Positions 40,817 to 48,980 of a DNA stretch of 64,000 nucleotides are shown piece after piece; the stretch's first letter is position 1; each line of letters opens with the position of its first letter. Below the pieces are notes generated by a model. It was not told the origin of the DNA, did no database searches, and was given only the letters and a program-made list of their open reading frames with translations. Source of the stretch: Alistipes sp. UBA934 (GTDB taxonomy: Bacteria; Bacteroidota; Bacteroidia; Bacteroidales; Rikenellaceae); assembly GCA_002293535.1 (NCBI GenBank), contig DBDK01000008.1, positions 337,880 through 401,879 on the forward strand, read 5' to 3'. Position numbers and translations under genes: made by a program.

Positions 40817-41853
40817 AAATGCAAAGATAGTGAATTTGTCGAAAGGAGACCGCACGCGGCCTCTATATCTTCACCACGAGAAGCACGAATGGTGGCGCGA
40901 AGACCCTTGGCATTAAGAGCATCGCGGAACTGTTCGACCCTGGCGAGAGAAGGACTGAAAAAAGGAGAATCCGGAATACGATGGAAACGGATGAGGTTGA
41001 TACGACACGAAAGGCCGTTTAGAAGTTTGGCGAGACCGATCACGTGGCGCGGGGAATCGTTGAGGCCTTCCAGAACGATATACTCGAAGCTGACACGACG
41101 CTGAGACGAGCCGCCATGATGGCTGTGGTCGCGCATAAAGTGACCGCGGATGATCTGGACTATATGTTCTATCGGATAAGCGCGCTCGATGGGCATAATC
41201 ATAGCGCGCTCGTCGGGAAACGGGTTGTGAAGGCTAACGGCGAGGTGGACACGACTCTCGGCGAGAAACCGTTCGAGTGCGGGAGCAACACCCGCAGTGG
41301 AAACAGTAATGCGAGTGGGACTCCAGGCGTAACCCCAAGATGAAGTGAGAATCTCAAGCGAAGAAAGCACGGCATCCAGATTGTCCAAAGGCTCGCCCAT
41401 ACCCATATAAACGATGTTGGTGAGGCAATCTCTTTGGGGCAAAGAGGCGAACTGATTGAGGATTTCGCCCGCCGAAAGGTCTTGAGTGAGACCACCACGA
41501 CCCGTGGCGCAAAACGCACAACCCATACGGCATCCGGCTTGTGAAGATAAACACAGGGTGGCGCGATCTCCGTCGGGAATAAAAACAGACTCTACCCCAG
41601 GGGAGAAAAGATATTTGCGAGTACCGTCAGCAGAAACAGACTCTGCAAGAGGCGTCGAAAGGCCCACATCGAAATGTTCTGCCAAACGGGTACGAGCGGC
41701 AACGGAAATATCGGTCATCGAGCCTGTCTGCCGAACGTTCTTATGGTACAACCACGACGCCAACTGACCAGCCCCGAAACGAGGCAAACCCATCTCAGAG
41801 GCCACCTCAGCCAACCCGGAGAGCGTTTTACCAAAAAGTTTTTTGCGTTCCAC
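40813..41853 (-). CDS. rlmN: 23S rRNA (adenine-C2)-methyltransferase RlmN
   Basis: 346 residues. Radical SAM CxxxCxxC as CRMGCAFC, GMGEPLDN, and the second conserved Cys near the C-terminus (AACGLL) that carries the methyl in the RlmN/Cfr mechanism. It modifies A2503 of 23S rRNA and A37 of some tRNAs. Start is GTG at 41853; no better ATG is available. TAACTTTA, one mismatch from the -7 box, ends 4 nt upstream. First gene of the minus-strand operon. Confidence 0.94.
   Translation of the reverse strand: MERKKLFGKTLSGLAEVASEMGLPRFGAGQLASWLYHKNVRQTGSMTDISVAARTRLAEHFDVGLSTPLAESVSADGTRKYLFSPGVESVFIPDGDRATLCLSSQAGCRMGCAFCATGRGGLTQDLSAGEILNQFASLPQRDCLTNIVYMGMGEPLDNLDAVLSSLEILTSSWGYAWSPTRITVSTAGVAPALERFLAESRVHLAVSLHNPFPDERAMIMPIERAYPIEHIVQIIRGHFMRDHSHHGGSSQRRVSFEYIVLEGLNDSPRHVIGLAKLLNGLSCRINLIRFHRIPDSPFFSPSLARVEQFRDALNAKGLRATIRASRGEDIEAACGLLSTNSLSLHL
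40822..40829 (-). promoter_or_regulatory. -7 box TATCTTTG inside rlmN, start-proximal, for the isomerase operon
   Basis: Exact TAnnTTTG in the last codons of rlmN, ending 5 nt before the isomerase ATG. Allows the downstream five genes to be expressed without rlmN. Confidence 0.65.
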
Positions 41854-41896
41854 GATGTAAAGTTAAAATTTATTTGGTTTTTCTACGAAAACATTG

Positions 41897-41904
41897 TACA
41901 TTTG
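41897..41904 (+). promoter_or_regulatory. -7 box TACATTTG for the TonB-like gene
   Basis: Exact TAnnTTTG 42 nt before the ATG at 41947; divergent from rlmN. Confidence 0.65.
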
Positions 41905-41946
41905 CGCTTGCCACTGAACAAACTTAAAAAACCTAAAATAAATCTA

Positions 41947-42621
41947 ATGGAAGCCAAGAAAACAAAAAAGGCCGACCTGCAAAACAGACGGGTACTCTTT
42001 ACCGAAATCGGTCTGATAATAGCGCTCGCCGCTGTGGTGGGCGCATTTATGTGGGGCCAAACCGAAAAATCGGTCACTGCGATGGTCGATGTCGTTGCTC
42101 CGGTCGAACAAGAGGTGATCGTGAACACCGAACAGGAACAAAAACCACCCGAAGCACGACCACAGGCAAATCAAGTCTTCTCCGACTTCCTCGATGTGGT
42201 GAAAAACGAAACCCAGATCACAACCGATTATAGTTTTGACGAATTCGACGAAGACTTCTCTGTAGAAATACCCCAAGTGGTCGAAGAAGCAGTGGACGAG
42301 ATTCCCGTATACACAGCCGAAGAAATGCCTATGTTCCAAGGAGGCGACCTGATGAAGTTCCGTGCTTGGGTGATGGATAATGTAGAGTATCCCAGAGCTG
42401 CTCAGGAAAACAACATCCAAGGAAAAGTAACCCTGCGTTTCGTGATCGAAAGAGACGGCTCGCTTACAGGAATCGAAGTACTCGCCTCGCCCGACCGTTC
42501 GCTGACAGAAGCCGCGATGACAGTGTTACGCAAATCGCCTAAGTGGTCTCCGGGAAAGCAACGAGGACGACCGGTGCGTGTGTATTACATTCTGCCTCTC
42601 GATTTTATACTTCAGCAATAG
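41947..42621 (+). CDS. TonB-family energy transducer
   Basis: 224 residues: short cytoplasmic N-terminus with KKTKK, one membrane span (about 17-37), a Pro/Glu/Gln-rich periplasmic linker, and a TonB C-terminal domain (about 130-224) with MFQGGDLMKFRAWVMDNVEYP, GKVTLRFVIERDGSL and SPKWSPGKQRGRPVRV. It carries proton-motive energy to outer-membrane receptors; no ExbB/ExbD here. 3 nt gap to hflX. Start set by ATG 41947, since the upstream frame lies in the rlmN region. Confidence 0.9.
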   Translation: MEAKKTKKADLQNRRVLFTEIGLIIALAAVVGAFMWGQTEKSVTAMVDVVAPVEQEVIVNTEQEQKPPEARPQANQVFSDFLDVVKNETQITTDYSFDEFDEDFSVEIPQVVEEAVDEIPVYTAEEMPMFQGGDLMKFRAWVMDNVEYPRAAQENNIQGKVTLRFVIERDGSLTGIEVLASPDRSLTEAAMTVLRKSPKWSPGKQRGRPVRVYYILPLDFILQQ

Positions 42622-42624
42622 CCT

Positions 42625-43788
42625 ATGAGAGCTGTTTTAGCAGCAGTCATAACCGATAAAGAAACCGAAACGCAAGCCGCCGAGTATCTCGATGAGCTTG
42701 CGTTTTTGGCAGACACCGCCGGCATAGAAGCGGTGAGGAGGTTCACGCAAAAACTATCGACGCCCAGTTCGCGAATCTATATGGGACCGGGGAAACTGGA
42801 TGAAGTCGCCAAATGGTGCGCAGATAATGAGATAGACGTGGTAATTTTCGACGACGAACTCTCGCCGTCACAGACTCGAAATATCGAGAAAATTCTGCCC
42901 TGCGCGGTACTCGACAGAACAAGGCTGATACTCGATATTTTTATGTCCCGCGCCGAAACCGCTTATGCGAAAACGCAGGTACAACTGGCGCAATTGGAAT
43001 ATATGCTACCGCGCCTGACGGGAATGTGGACCCACCTCGAACGGCAACGAGGCGGCACGGGAACAAGAGGTGGGGCCGGAGAGAGGGAGATAGAGACCGA
43101 CCGACGAGTGGTACGGCGGCGGATAACACTGCTGAAAGAGGAGTTAAAGAAGATCGACCGCCAGATGGCAACGCAAAGGGGAAACCGAGGGTCGCTGGTT
43201 AGGGTGGCACTGGTGGGGTATACGAACGTGGGGAAGTCCACACTGATGAACCTGATAGCGAAAAGCGACGTGTTTGCCGAAAATAAACTCTTTGCAACGC
43301 TCGACACGACGGTGAGAAAAGTGGTGCTGGAAAACCTGCCGTTCCTGCTGAGTGACACGGTAGGCTTCATCCGCAAGCTACCTACACAGTTGGTGGAATC
43401 GTTCAAATCGACACTGGATGAAGTAAGAGAGGCCGATCTGTTGCTACACGTGGTCGATATTTCCCATCCGGGATTCGAGGATCAAATCGCAGTGGTAAAG
43501 CAGACGCTGGCAGATATAGGAGCAGGAGGGAAACCGGTGTTTATGATCTTCAACAAGATCGACGCCTACACCTATATTAAAAAAGACGAGGACGATCTGA
43601 CCCCCGCAGGAAAGGAAAATCTGTCGCTGGAGGATCTGAAGCGAACGTGGATGAGCAAGGGAAATGCGCCGGCCATATTTATTTCGGCGAAAGAGCGAGT
43701 GGGGATCGACTCTCTGAGAGGCGACCTCTATCATATGGTGAGGGAGATACACAGCGGACGGTATCCGTTTAATAATTATCTGTATTGA
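42625..43788 (+). CDS. hflX: ribosome-associated GTPase HflX
   Basis: 387 residues. HflX N-terminal domain (SRIYMGPGKLDEV, FDDELSPSQTRNIE, RTRLILDIF), a helical linker with GGAGEREIETDRR, and a GTPase domain: G1 GYTNVGKST, switch LDTTVRKV, G3 DTVGF, G4 NKID. It splits stalled ribosomes under stress. The stop overlaps the start of the methylase remnant by 1 nt. Confidence 0.96.
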   Translation: MRAVLAAVITDKETETQAAEYLDELAFLADTAGIEAVRRFTQKLSTPSSRIYMGPGKLDEVAKWCADNEIDVVIFDDELSPSQTRNIEKILPCAVLDRTRLILDIFMSRAETAYAKTQVQLAQLEYMLPRLTGMWTHLERQRGGTGTRGGAGEREIETDRRVVRRRITLLKEELKKIDRQMATQRGNRGSLVRVALVGYTNVGKSTLMNLIAKSDVFAENKLFATLDTTVRKVVLENLPFLLSDTVGFIRKLPTQLVESFKSTLDEVREADLLLHVVDISHPGFEDQIAVVKQTLADIGAGGKPVFMIFNKIDAYTYIKKDEDDLTPAGKENLSLEDLKRTWMSKGNAPAIFISAKERVGIDSLRGDLYHMVREIHSGRYPFNNYLY

Positions 43789-44120
43789 TGGAAACAGGAC
43801 AATCCAAAAAGAAAAAATTCGGACAATACTTCACCCCTGAAGCCGTGGCCGAATTTATGATTGGATTGGCAGATGTTCCCAATGTGATCGGCTTTGAGGG
43901 AAGACAGGCCCTGTTTAAATCGAAACCATCTGATCTATACATCAATTGGGCTGCCGCAATGCAAATTCAATTTCACGTTTGCGATCTGGAGCAAGATTTC
44001 AATGGGAGTGTGGAGGATTGGGCAAAGGCCTATCTTAAACATTTTGTTGCCCAAGCTCGAAAAAGAGCAGACGATATGATCAGAAAATTTGTAGAACCTT
44101 TTGAAAAATACTTAAACTAA
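43788..44120 (+). CDS. small chimeric ORF with N6-DNA-methylase start (probable remnant)
   Basis: 110 residues. The beginning, KKKKFGQYFTPEAVAEFMIGLAD, matches the GQxFTPxxxxxxM motif at the start of type I/IIG N6-adenine DNA methylases. It lacks the SAM loop and NPPY box, and the rest (YINWAAAMQIQFHVCDLEQ and a helical C-terminus) does not fit that family. Best read as a methylase gene with a large internal deletion, or a fusion of two fragments. Whether it is expressed is unknown. It sits between hflX and upp, with no restriction partner. Confidence 0.6.
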   Translation: METGQSKKKKFGQYFTPEAVAEFMIGLADVPNVIGFEGRQALFKSKPSDLYINWAAAMQIQFHVCDLEQDFNGSVEDWAKAYLKHFVAQARKRADDMIRKFVEPFEKYLN

Positions 44121-44121
44121 T

Positions 44122-44775
44122 ATGGTTCATATTCTTGACAAGCAAAACACTATTCTGGGCAGATTCATTGCCGAAATGAGAGACGTGAGGGTACAAGGGG
44201 ACAGTATGCGATTTCGCAGAAACCTGGAACGAGCGGGCGAAATAACAGCCTACGAGCTAAGCAAAACGCTGAATTACGAAGAACAGACAGTGGAGACGCC
44301 ATTAGGTGAAGCGCGGGTGTGGCTACCGACCAACGAGATCGTGATCGCAACAATCCTGCGAGCGGGAATACCTTATCATCAAGGCTTTTTGAACTACTTC
44401 GACGGCGCCTCGAACGCATTCGTATCGGCATTCAGAAAGTACAGCAAAGACGGGACGTTCAAAGTGAAAGTGGAGTACATCTCCTGTGGCGATCTGGAAG
44501 GCAAAACGTTGATTCTCGTCGATCCGATGCTGGCGACTGGAACATCTACAGTACTGACTTACAAGGCATTACTCGAAAAAGGAGGAATACCTAAGCACAC
44601 ACACATCTGTTCGATAATAGGTTCAGAGGAGGGAGTGGCTTATGTGAAACAACAGCTGCCGGAGCGCGAGATCACGATCTGGTGTGGTGCTGTGGATGAA
44701 GAACTCACAGTGAAATCTTACATCATACCAGGACTGGGAGACGCCGGCGATTTGGCTTATGGAGACAAACTATAA
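44122..44775 (+). CDS. upp: uracil phosphoribosyltransferase
   Basis: 217 residues. PRPP-binding loop VDPMLATGTSTVLTYKALL, uracil-site TYIIPGLGDAGD-like C-terminus (YIIPGLGDAGDLAYG), and ATILRAGIPYHQG. It converts uracil and PRPP to UMP (salvage). Directly followed by deoC (17-nt overlap), so a nucleoside/base salvage operon. Confidence 0.93.
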   Translation: MVHILDKQNTILGRFIAEMRDVRVQGDSMRFRRNLERAGEITAYELSKTLNYEEQTVETPLGEARVWLPTNEIVIATILRAGIPYHQGFLNYFDGASNAFVSAFRKYSKDGTFKVKVEYISCGDLEGKTLILVDPMLATGTSTVLTYKALLEKGGIPKHTHICSIIGSEEGVAYVKQQLPEREITIWCGAVDEELTVKSYIIPGLGDAGDLAYGDKL

Positions 44776-45562
44776 AGAATTGGCCGCAAGAGCCGTGCGA
44801 AACGAAACCCCGGAAGTGTGGCGCAAATGCCTGAGTTGCATTGATCTGACATCGCTAAGCAGTGCCGACTCGGACAAGTCGATTGCAGAATTCGTGGGGC
44901 GAGCGGCGCGATTTACGCTCGATCATCCGGGACTGCCGGCACCGGCAAGCGTATGTGTTTATCCTGTGTTTGTGGATGTTGCAGGACTTGCATTGGGTTC
45001 CTCGCCGATCGCGATCACGAGCGTTGCGGGAGGATTCCCATCGTCGCAAACCTTCATAGAAGTGAAGATGCTGGAAGCGGCAATGGCGGTGGAAAGCGGG
45101 GCAGACGAGATAGATGTGGTGATATCGATCGGTGAAATGATTGACGGTGAATACGACAAAGCTGCCAGCACGTTGGCCCTGCTACGAGAAGAAGTCGGCG
45201 AAGGGACGGTGCTGAAGGTGATCATAGAGTCGGGAGCGCTGAAAACCCCCGAACTGATTCGCGATGCCTCTATGGTGGCAATGGAGGCCGGTGCCGATTT
45301 TGTAAAGACCTCGACAGGCAAGACGGAGATCTCGGCAACCCCCGAAGCTGTGGCAGTGATGTGTCGGGCAATCAAAGACTTTTACGAAAAGACCGGTCGG
45401 CGAGTCGGCATCAAAGTAGCCGGAGGAGTGAGAACACCGGCCGAAGCTTCGCTTTACTATACGATCATTGAGGAAATACTTGGAGAAGAGTGGCTTACGC
45501 CGAAACTGTTCCGAATAGGAGCGAGCGGATTACTGGATAATCTCGTGGGAGCTCTGGAATAA
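44759..45562 (+). CDS. deoC: deoxyribose-phosphate aldolase
   Basis: 267 residues. Schiff-base lysine in ADFVKTSTGKTEI; proton-relay lysine in GIKVAGGVRTP; KVIIESGALK and DEIDVVISIGEMIDGEY are conserved. It cleaves deoxyribose 5-phosphate to acetaldehyde and glyceraldehyde 3-phosphate. The start is within upp (overlap 17 nt). The stop codon is immediately followed by a hairpin repeat copy. Confidence 0.95.
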   Translation: METNYKELAARAVRNETPEVWRKCLSCIDLTSLSSADSDKSIAEFVGRAARFTLDHPGLPAPASVCVYPVFVDVAGLALGSSPIAITSVAGGFPSSQTFIEVKMLEAAMAVESGADEIDVVISIGEMIDGEYDKAASTLALLREEVGEGTVLKVIIESGALKTPELIRDASMVAMEAGADFVKTSTGKTEISATPEAVAVMCRAIKDFYEKTGRRVGIKVAGGVRTPAEASLYYTIIEEILGEEWLTPKLFRIGASGLLDNLVGALE

Positions 45563-45583
45563 GCCGGAACGCCGGCAGCGATT
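45563..45583 (+). repeat. dispersed 3'-end hairpin repeat, copy C
   Basis: GCCGG-AACG-CCGGC then AGCGATT, directly after the deoC TAA and 3 nt before the cls ATG. The T-tail is short, so termination here would be partial. Confidence 0.85.
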
Positions 45584-45586
45584 AAA

Positions 45587-47029
45587 ATGAACTGGGTTCA
45601 AATATCCATTCTCGCAATTTATCTGTTGATGGTTTTTTCGACCATCGGTGTTATCATTGCCGAGAGGCGCGACCCTGCAAAATCATTAGCCTGGATAGCG
45701 TTCATAGCGTTTGTGCCGGTACTGGGGTTGTTGGTTTTCGGGCTGTTCGGGCGAAATTGGAGAAAACGCAAGATGTTCAGCCGCAAGGGGATACTGGATG
45801 AAAGTTATATCGAAGCAGTATCGCAACGGCAATTCTCTACCCTATCCAATCCGGCCTTAGTGGCAACCCCCGAAATCGATAATAACTCCGAAACGATCCG
45901 TCTGATGCTGCGAAACTCGCGGGCGCTGTTGGCTATCCATAACAGAGTACAGGTGCTGCAAAACGGAAAAGCGACATTTGCATCCTTGTTCGAGGCTCTG
46001 AAAGGAGCAAAACACTCCATACACCTTGAGTATTACATATTTGAAAACGACAGGATAGGGCGCCGGGTGGCAGGAATACTGGAGAAAAAGGCGAGAGAAG
46101 GGATCGAGGTGAGGCTGATATACGACGGAGTGGGCACCCTGTGGACTGAAAGCTGGATCTTCAGACGGATGAGGCACGCCGGAGTGCAGGTGGAGTGTTT
46201 TATGCCAGTGGCTTTCCCGTGGCTGAGCAGTCATCTTAACTATCGGAATCACCGCAAGATAGCAGTGATCGACGGAGAACTGGCCTACACGGGAGGGATC
46301 AATGTGGCAGAGCGCTATTTGGCCGGAACCAGACTTGGAAAGTGGCGCGACATACACCTGAAAATCGAGGGTGAGGCGGTGAATCTGTTGCAAGCGGTGT
46401 TCATAACGGACTGGCATTTTGTGCGGCGAAAAGAGTTGCTGAAAGCGGAAGATTACTTCCGAGACAGCGCCGTGGAGGAGATCTGCCCGATGCAAATTGC
46501 AGTGTCGGGGCCCGATTCGGACTGGTCGGCGATTATGCAGGCCTTCTTCTCGGCGATTATGAAGGCGCGGAAAAGGATCTATATCGCAACGCCATACTTC
46601 ACACCCGACGCAGCCCTGCTGACAGCGATGAAAGTGGCGGCATTGAGTGGGATCGATGTGAGATTGTTGATTCCGGCGCGCTCAGATTCGCAGATAGTGT
46701 ACTGGGCTACAAGATCTTACGTGGAAGAACTACTGGAGGCGGGAATCAAGGTATATATGTACACTGCCGGGTTCAACCACTCGAAGCTGGTGATCATAGA
46801 CGGGGATTTCTGCTCCGTGGGGTCGGCAAATATGGACGTCCGCAGCTTCGAGGACAACTTCGAGGTGTCGGCTTTGATTTATGACCGGACGCTGGCCACG
46901 GAGCTCGAAGAATCTTTTATGAACGACCTCGCCCAATCGCGACTCATAACGTTGGAAGAATGGAACTTGCGCTCGAAGTGGGCCTCGGCAAGAGAGAGTT
47001 TGGCAAGATTGCTTAGTCCATTGCTATGA
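45587..47029 (+). CDS. cls: cardiolipin synthase
   Basis: 480 residues. Two N-terminal membrane spans (about 5-22 and 32-52), with the PLDc_N pattern ERRDPAKSLAWIAFIAFVPVLGLLVF, then two HKD phospholipase D motifs: HRKIAVIDGELAYTGG and HSKLVIIDGDFCSVGSAN. It condenses two phosphatidylglycerols to cardiolipin at the inner membrane. The ATG lies 3 nt after a hairpin repeat. Convergent with the DUF4294 gene, stop to stop without gap. Confidence 0.94.
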   Translation: MNWVQISILAIYLLMVFSTIGVIIAERRDPAKSLAWIAFIAFVPVLGLLVFGLFGRNWRKRKMFSRKGILDESYIEAVSQRQFSTLSNPALVATPEIDNNSETIRLMLRNSRALLAIHNRVQVLQNGKATFASLFEALKGAKHSIHLEYYIFENDRIGRRVAGILEKKAREGIEVRLIYDGVGTLWTESWIFRRMRHAGVQVECFMPVAFPWLSSHLNYRNHRKIAVIDGELAYTGGINVAERYLAGTRLGKWRDIHLKIEGEAVNLLQAVFITDWHFVRRKELLKAEDYFRDSAVEEICPMQIAVSGPDSDWSAIMQAFFSAIMKARKRIYIATPYFTPDAALLTAMKVAALSGIDVRLLIPARSDSQIVYWATRSYVEELLEAGIKVYMYTAGFNHSKLVIIDGDFCSVGSANMDVRSFEDNFEVSALIYDRTLATELEESFMNDLAQSRLITLEEWNLRSKWASARESLARLLSPLL

Positions 47030-47653
47030 TCACCACTCCGGAAGGAGGCCCAGATTGTACATCACGATGCACTGTTCGATGAGGCGGTCGCGCTCAAGTG
47101 CATCATACTCGTCTTTAAGATTGTGACCGAAAATACGAGCGACACCCTGCCAAAATCCGGCAACAAAACCACCCCGAAACTCCTTAATGATCTGGTGGGA
47201 AGTCATCTCGGTCTCACGGTCGATCAACCGAACAAGGATCTTACCCTGAGAAACCGTCATCCTGCGCATAGTGGGCTCGTACTCGGCGATAAGTGATTTT
47301 TCGGTACGTTTGGAAAACTCGCGCTGGGCCTTACGAGTGGGAAGAGCAAGGAGCTGCTCCTCGAACCCGGCCATCTTCTCGCGAGCAACGAGCGCAAGAG
47401 GATAGACCTTACGGAAATCACGAACGAGTTTACGATGCTTGGACATATCGACGGGCTTGGAAAAGCACGGAACGCGGTTCAGATAGATGTTGATGGCGGT
47501 GGTGTCGCCCGACGGAGCAATATCGACAGTGACGTGAGAGACATCGCGACGAGAGTACTGAGCGCGCTCCTTAGCCTTGTCGGCCTTGGAAGGACGCGCA
47601 CCCTGAACGCTTGTCGCAAAAAGAACAGCCAATATGAAAAGAGACCACTTCAC
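47030..47653 (-). CDS. DUF4294 protein, exported
   Basis: 207 residues from a GTG start. Signal peptide about 1-18 (TSVQGA). The core, RDFRKVYPLALVAREKMAGFEEQL, FSKRTEKSLIAEYEPTMRRMTVSQGKILVRLIDRET and FRGGFVAGFWQGVARIFGHNLKDEYD, matches the Bacteroidetes-specific DUF4294 family, of unknown function. It has a start-proximal promoter; divergent from the phosphofructokinase gene. Confidence 0.85.
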   Translation of the reverse strand: MKWSLFILAVLFATSVQGARPSKADKAKERAQYSRRDVSHVTVDIAPSGDTTAINIYLNRVPCFSKPVDMSKHRKLVRDFRKVYPLALVAREKMAGFEEQLLALPTRKAQREFSKRTEKSLIAEYEPTMRRMTVSQGKILVRLIDRETEMTSHQIIKEFRGGFVAGFWQGVARIFGHNLKDEYDALERDRLIEQCIVMYNLGLLPEW

Positions 47654-47658
47654 GAATG

Positions 47659-47666
47659 CAAAAATA
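47659..47666 (-). promoter_or_regulatory. -7 box TATTTTTG, start-proximal, for DUF4294
   Basis: Exact TAnnTTTG, ending 5 nt before the GTG start. Confidence 0.65.
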
Positions 47667-47687
47667 ACGAATTTGAGATAAAATTAG

Positions 47688-47695
47688 TACATTTG
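47688..47695 (+). promoter_or_regulatory. -7 box TACATTTG for phosphofructokinase
   Basis: Exact TAnnTTTG, 26 nt before the ATG at 47722; 21 bp from the divergent DUF4294 box. Confidence 0.65.
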
Positions 47696-47721
47696 TCGTA
47701 CCAAACAACTCTATTACTATT

Positions 47722-48954
47722 ATGAAAGAAGCTATTGCAATATTAACGGGCGGCGGGCCTGCGCCGGGAATGAACACGGTGGTGGGAAGCGTCGCCAAAA
47801 CTTTTTTACAGAAGGGTTACAGGGTGATCGGTCTGCACGGAGGCTACAGCGGACTGTTCACGACGGATGGACGAACCGTGGATATCGACTTCCCACTGGC
47901 AGACGACATTTTCAACAGAGGAGGATCGTTCCTGCAAATGAGCCGGTTCAAACCCTCGCAAAAGGATTTCGACGAAAACTTCAATCTCGAATTCTTCAAG
48001 AAAAACAACGTAAAACTGCTGGTAACAGTGGGTGGTGACGACACGGCATCTACAGCCAACAGAATTGCGGCTTTCCTGGAAGCAAAGAAATATCCAGTCT
48101 CTAATATTCACGTACCCAAGACGATAGACAATGACCTGCCATTACCGGACGGGATGCCGACCTTCGGCTACCAATCGGCTAAGGACAAGGGAGCGGTCAT
48201 CGCGAGAACAGTCTATGTGGATGCAAGAACGAGCGGAAACTGGTTCGTGCTGGCGGCAATGGGACGAAGCGCGGGTCACCTCGCATTCGGGATCGGAAGC
48301 GCCTGCCACTACCCGATGATCGTGATTCCGGAGATGTTCAACAAGACCGAGATCACGGTGCAAAAGATTGTGGATCTGGTGGTTTCGGCTATCGTGAAGC
48401 GCAAAATAATGGGAATGGATTACGGCGCAGCTATAATCTCCGAGGGTGTGTTCCACGAACTGAGCGCAGAAGAGATCAAAAAGAGCGGTGTGAATTTCTC
48501 TTATGACGACCACGGCCACCCCGAATTGGGCAAAGTGAGCAAGGCGCACATCTTCAACGAGATGCTGGAAAACAGGCTCAAAGAACTGGGCATCAAGGTC
48601 AAGAGCCGTCCGGTGGAGATAGGTTACGAGGTTCGCTGCCAGACTCCGGTCGCCTACGACTTGGTTTACTGCTCACTGCTGGGGATGGGAGTGTACAAAC
48701 TCTTCGAGCAGGGCAACACGGGCTGTATGGTCTATGTGAATCCGGAAGGTTTCGTGTGGCCGCTATATCTCAAAGATCTGGAGGATCCCGCAACGCACAA
48801 GATTCCGCCACGTTTGGTGAACCTGGGCTGCGATAAGGTGCAGGCTTTCATTGACAACGTGCTGGCATACATCACACCGGAAGATTACGAAGCCGCGAAA
48901 AAGTATGTAAAAAATCCTGAGGCTTTCGATTTCAGGAAGATACTGAACTGGTAA
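47722..48954 (+). CDS. pfp: 6-phosphofructokinase, pyrophosphate-type
   Basis: 410 residues. LTGGGPAPGMN at the start, VGGDDTAS and PKTIDNDLPL. In ATP-dependent enzymes these read GGDGS and PGTIDND; Asp after GGD and Lys before TIDND are the marks of pyrophosphate use. It phosphorylates fructose 6-phosphate reversibly. FGYQSAKDKG and MGRSAGHLAFG are the substrate-site segments. The stop is immediately followed by hairpin copy D. Confidence 0.93.
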   Translation: MKEAIAILTGGGPAPGMNTVVGSVAKTFLQKGYRVIGLHGGYSGLFTTDGRTVDIDFPLADDIFNRGGSFLQMSRFKPSQKDFDENFNLEFFKKNNVKLLVTVGGDDTASTANRIAAFLEAKKYPVSNIHVPKTIDNDLPLPDGMPTFGYQSAKDKGAVIARTVYVDARTSGNWFVLAAMGRSAGHLAFGIGSACHYPMIVIPEMFNKTEITVQKIVDLVVSAIVKRKIMGMDYGAAIISEGVFHELSAEEIKKSGVNFSYDDHGHPELGKVSKAHIFNEMLENRLKELGIKVKSRPVEIGYEVRCQTPVAYDLVYCSLLGMGVYKLFEQGNTGCMVYVNPEGFVWPLYLKDLEDPATHKIPPRLVNLGCDKVQAFIDNVLAYITPEDYEAAKKYVKNPEAFDFRKILNW

Positions 48955-48976
48955 GCCGGAACGCCGGCCACGATTT
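48955..48976 (+). repeat. dispersed 3'-end hairpin repeat, copy D
   Basis: GCCGG-AACG-CCGGC then CACGATTT, directly after the phosphofructokinase TAA, in the gap between two convergent genes. The stem is perfect; the tail has one change. Confidence 0.85.
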
Positions 48977-48980
48977 ATTG

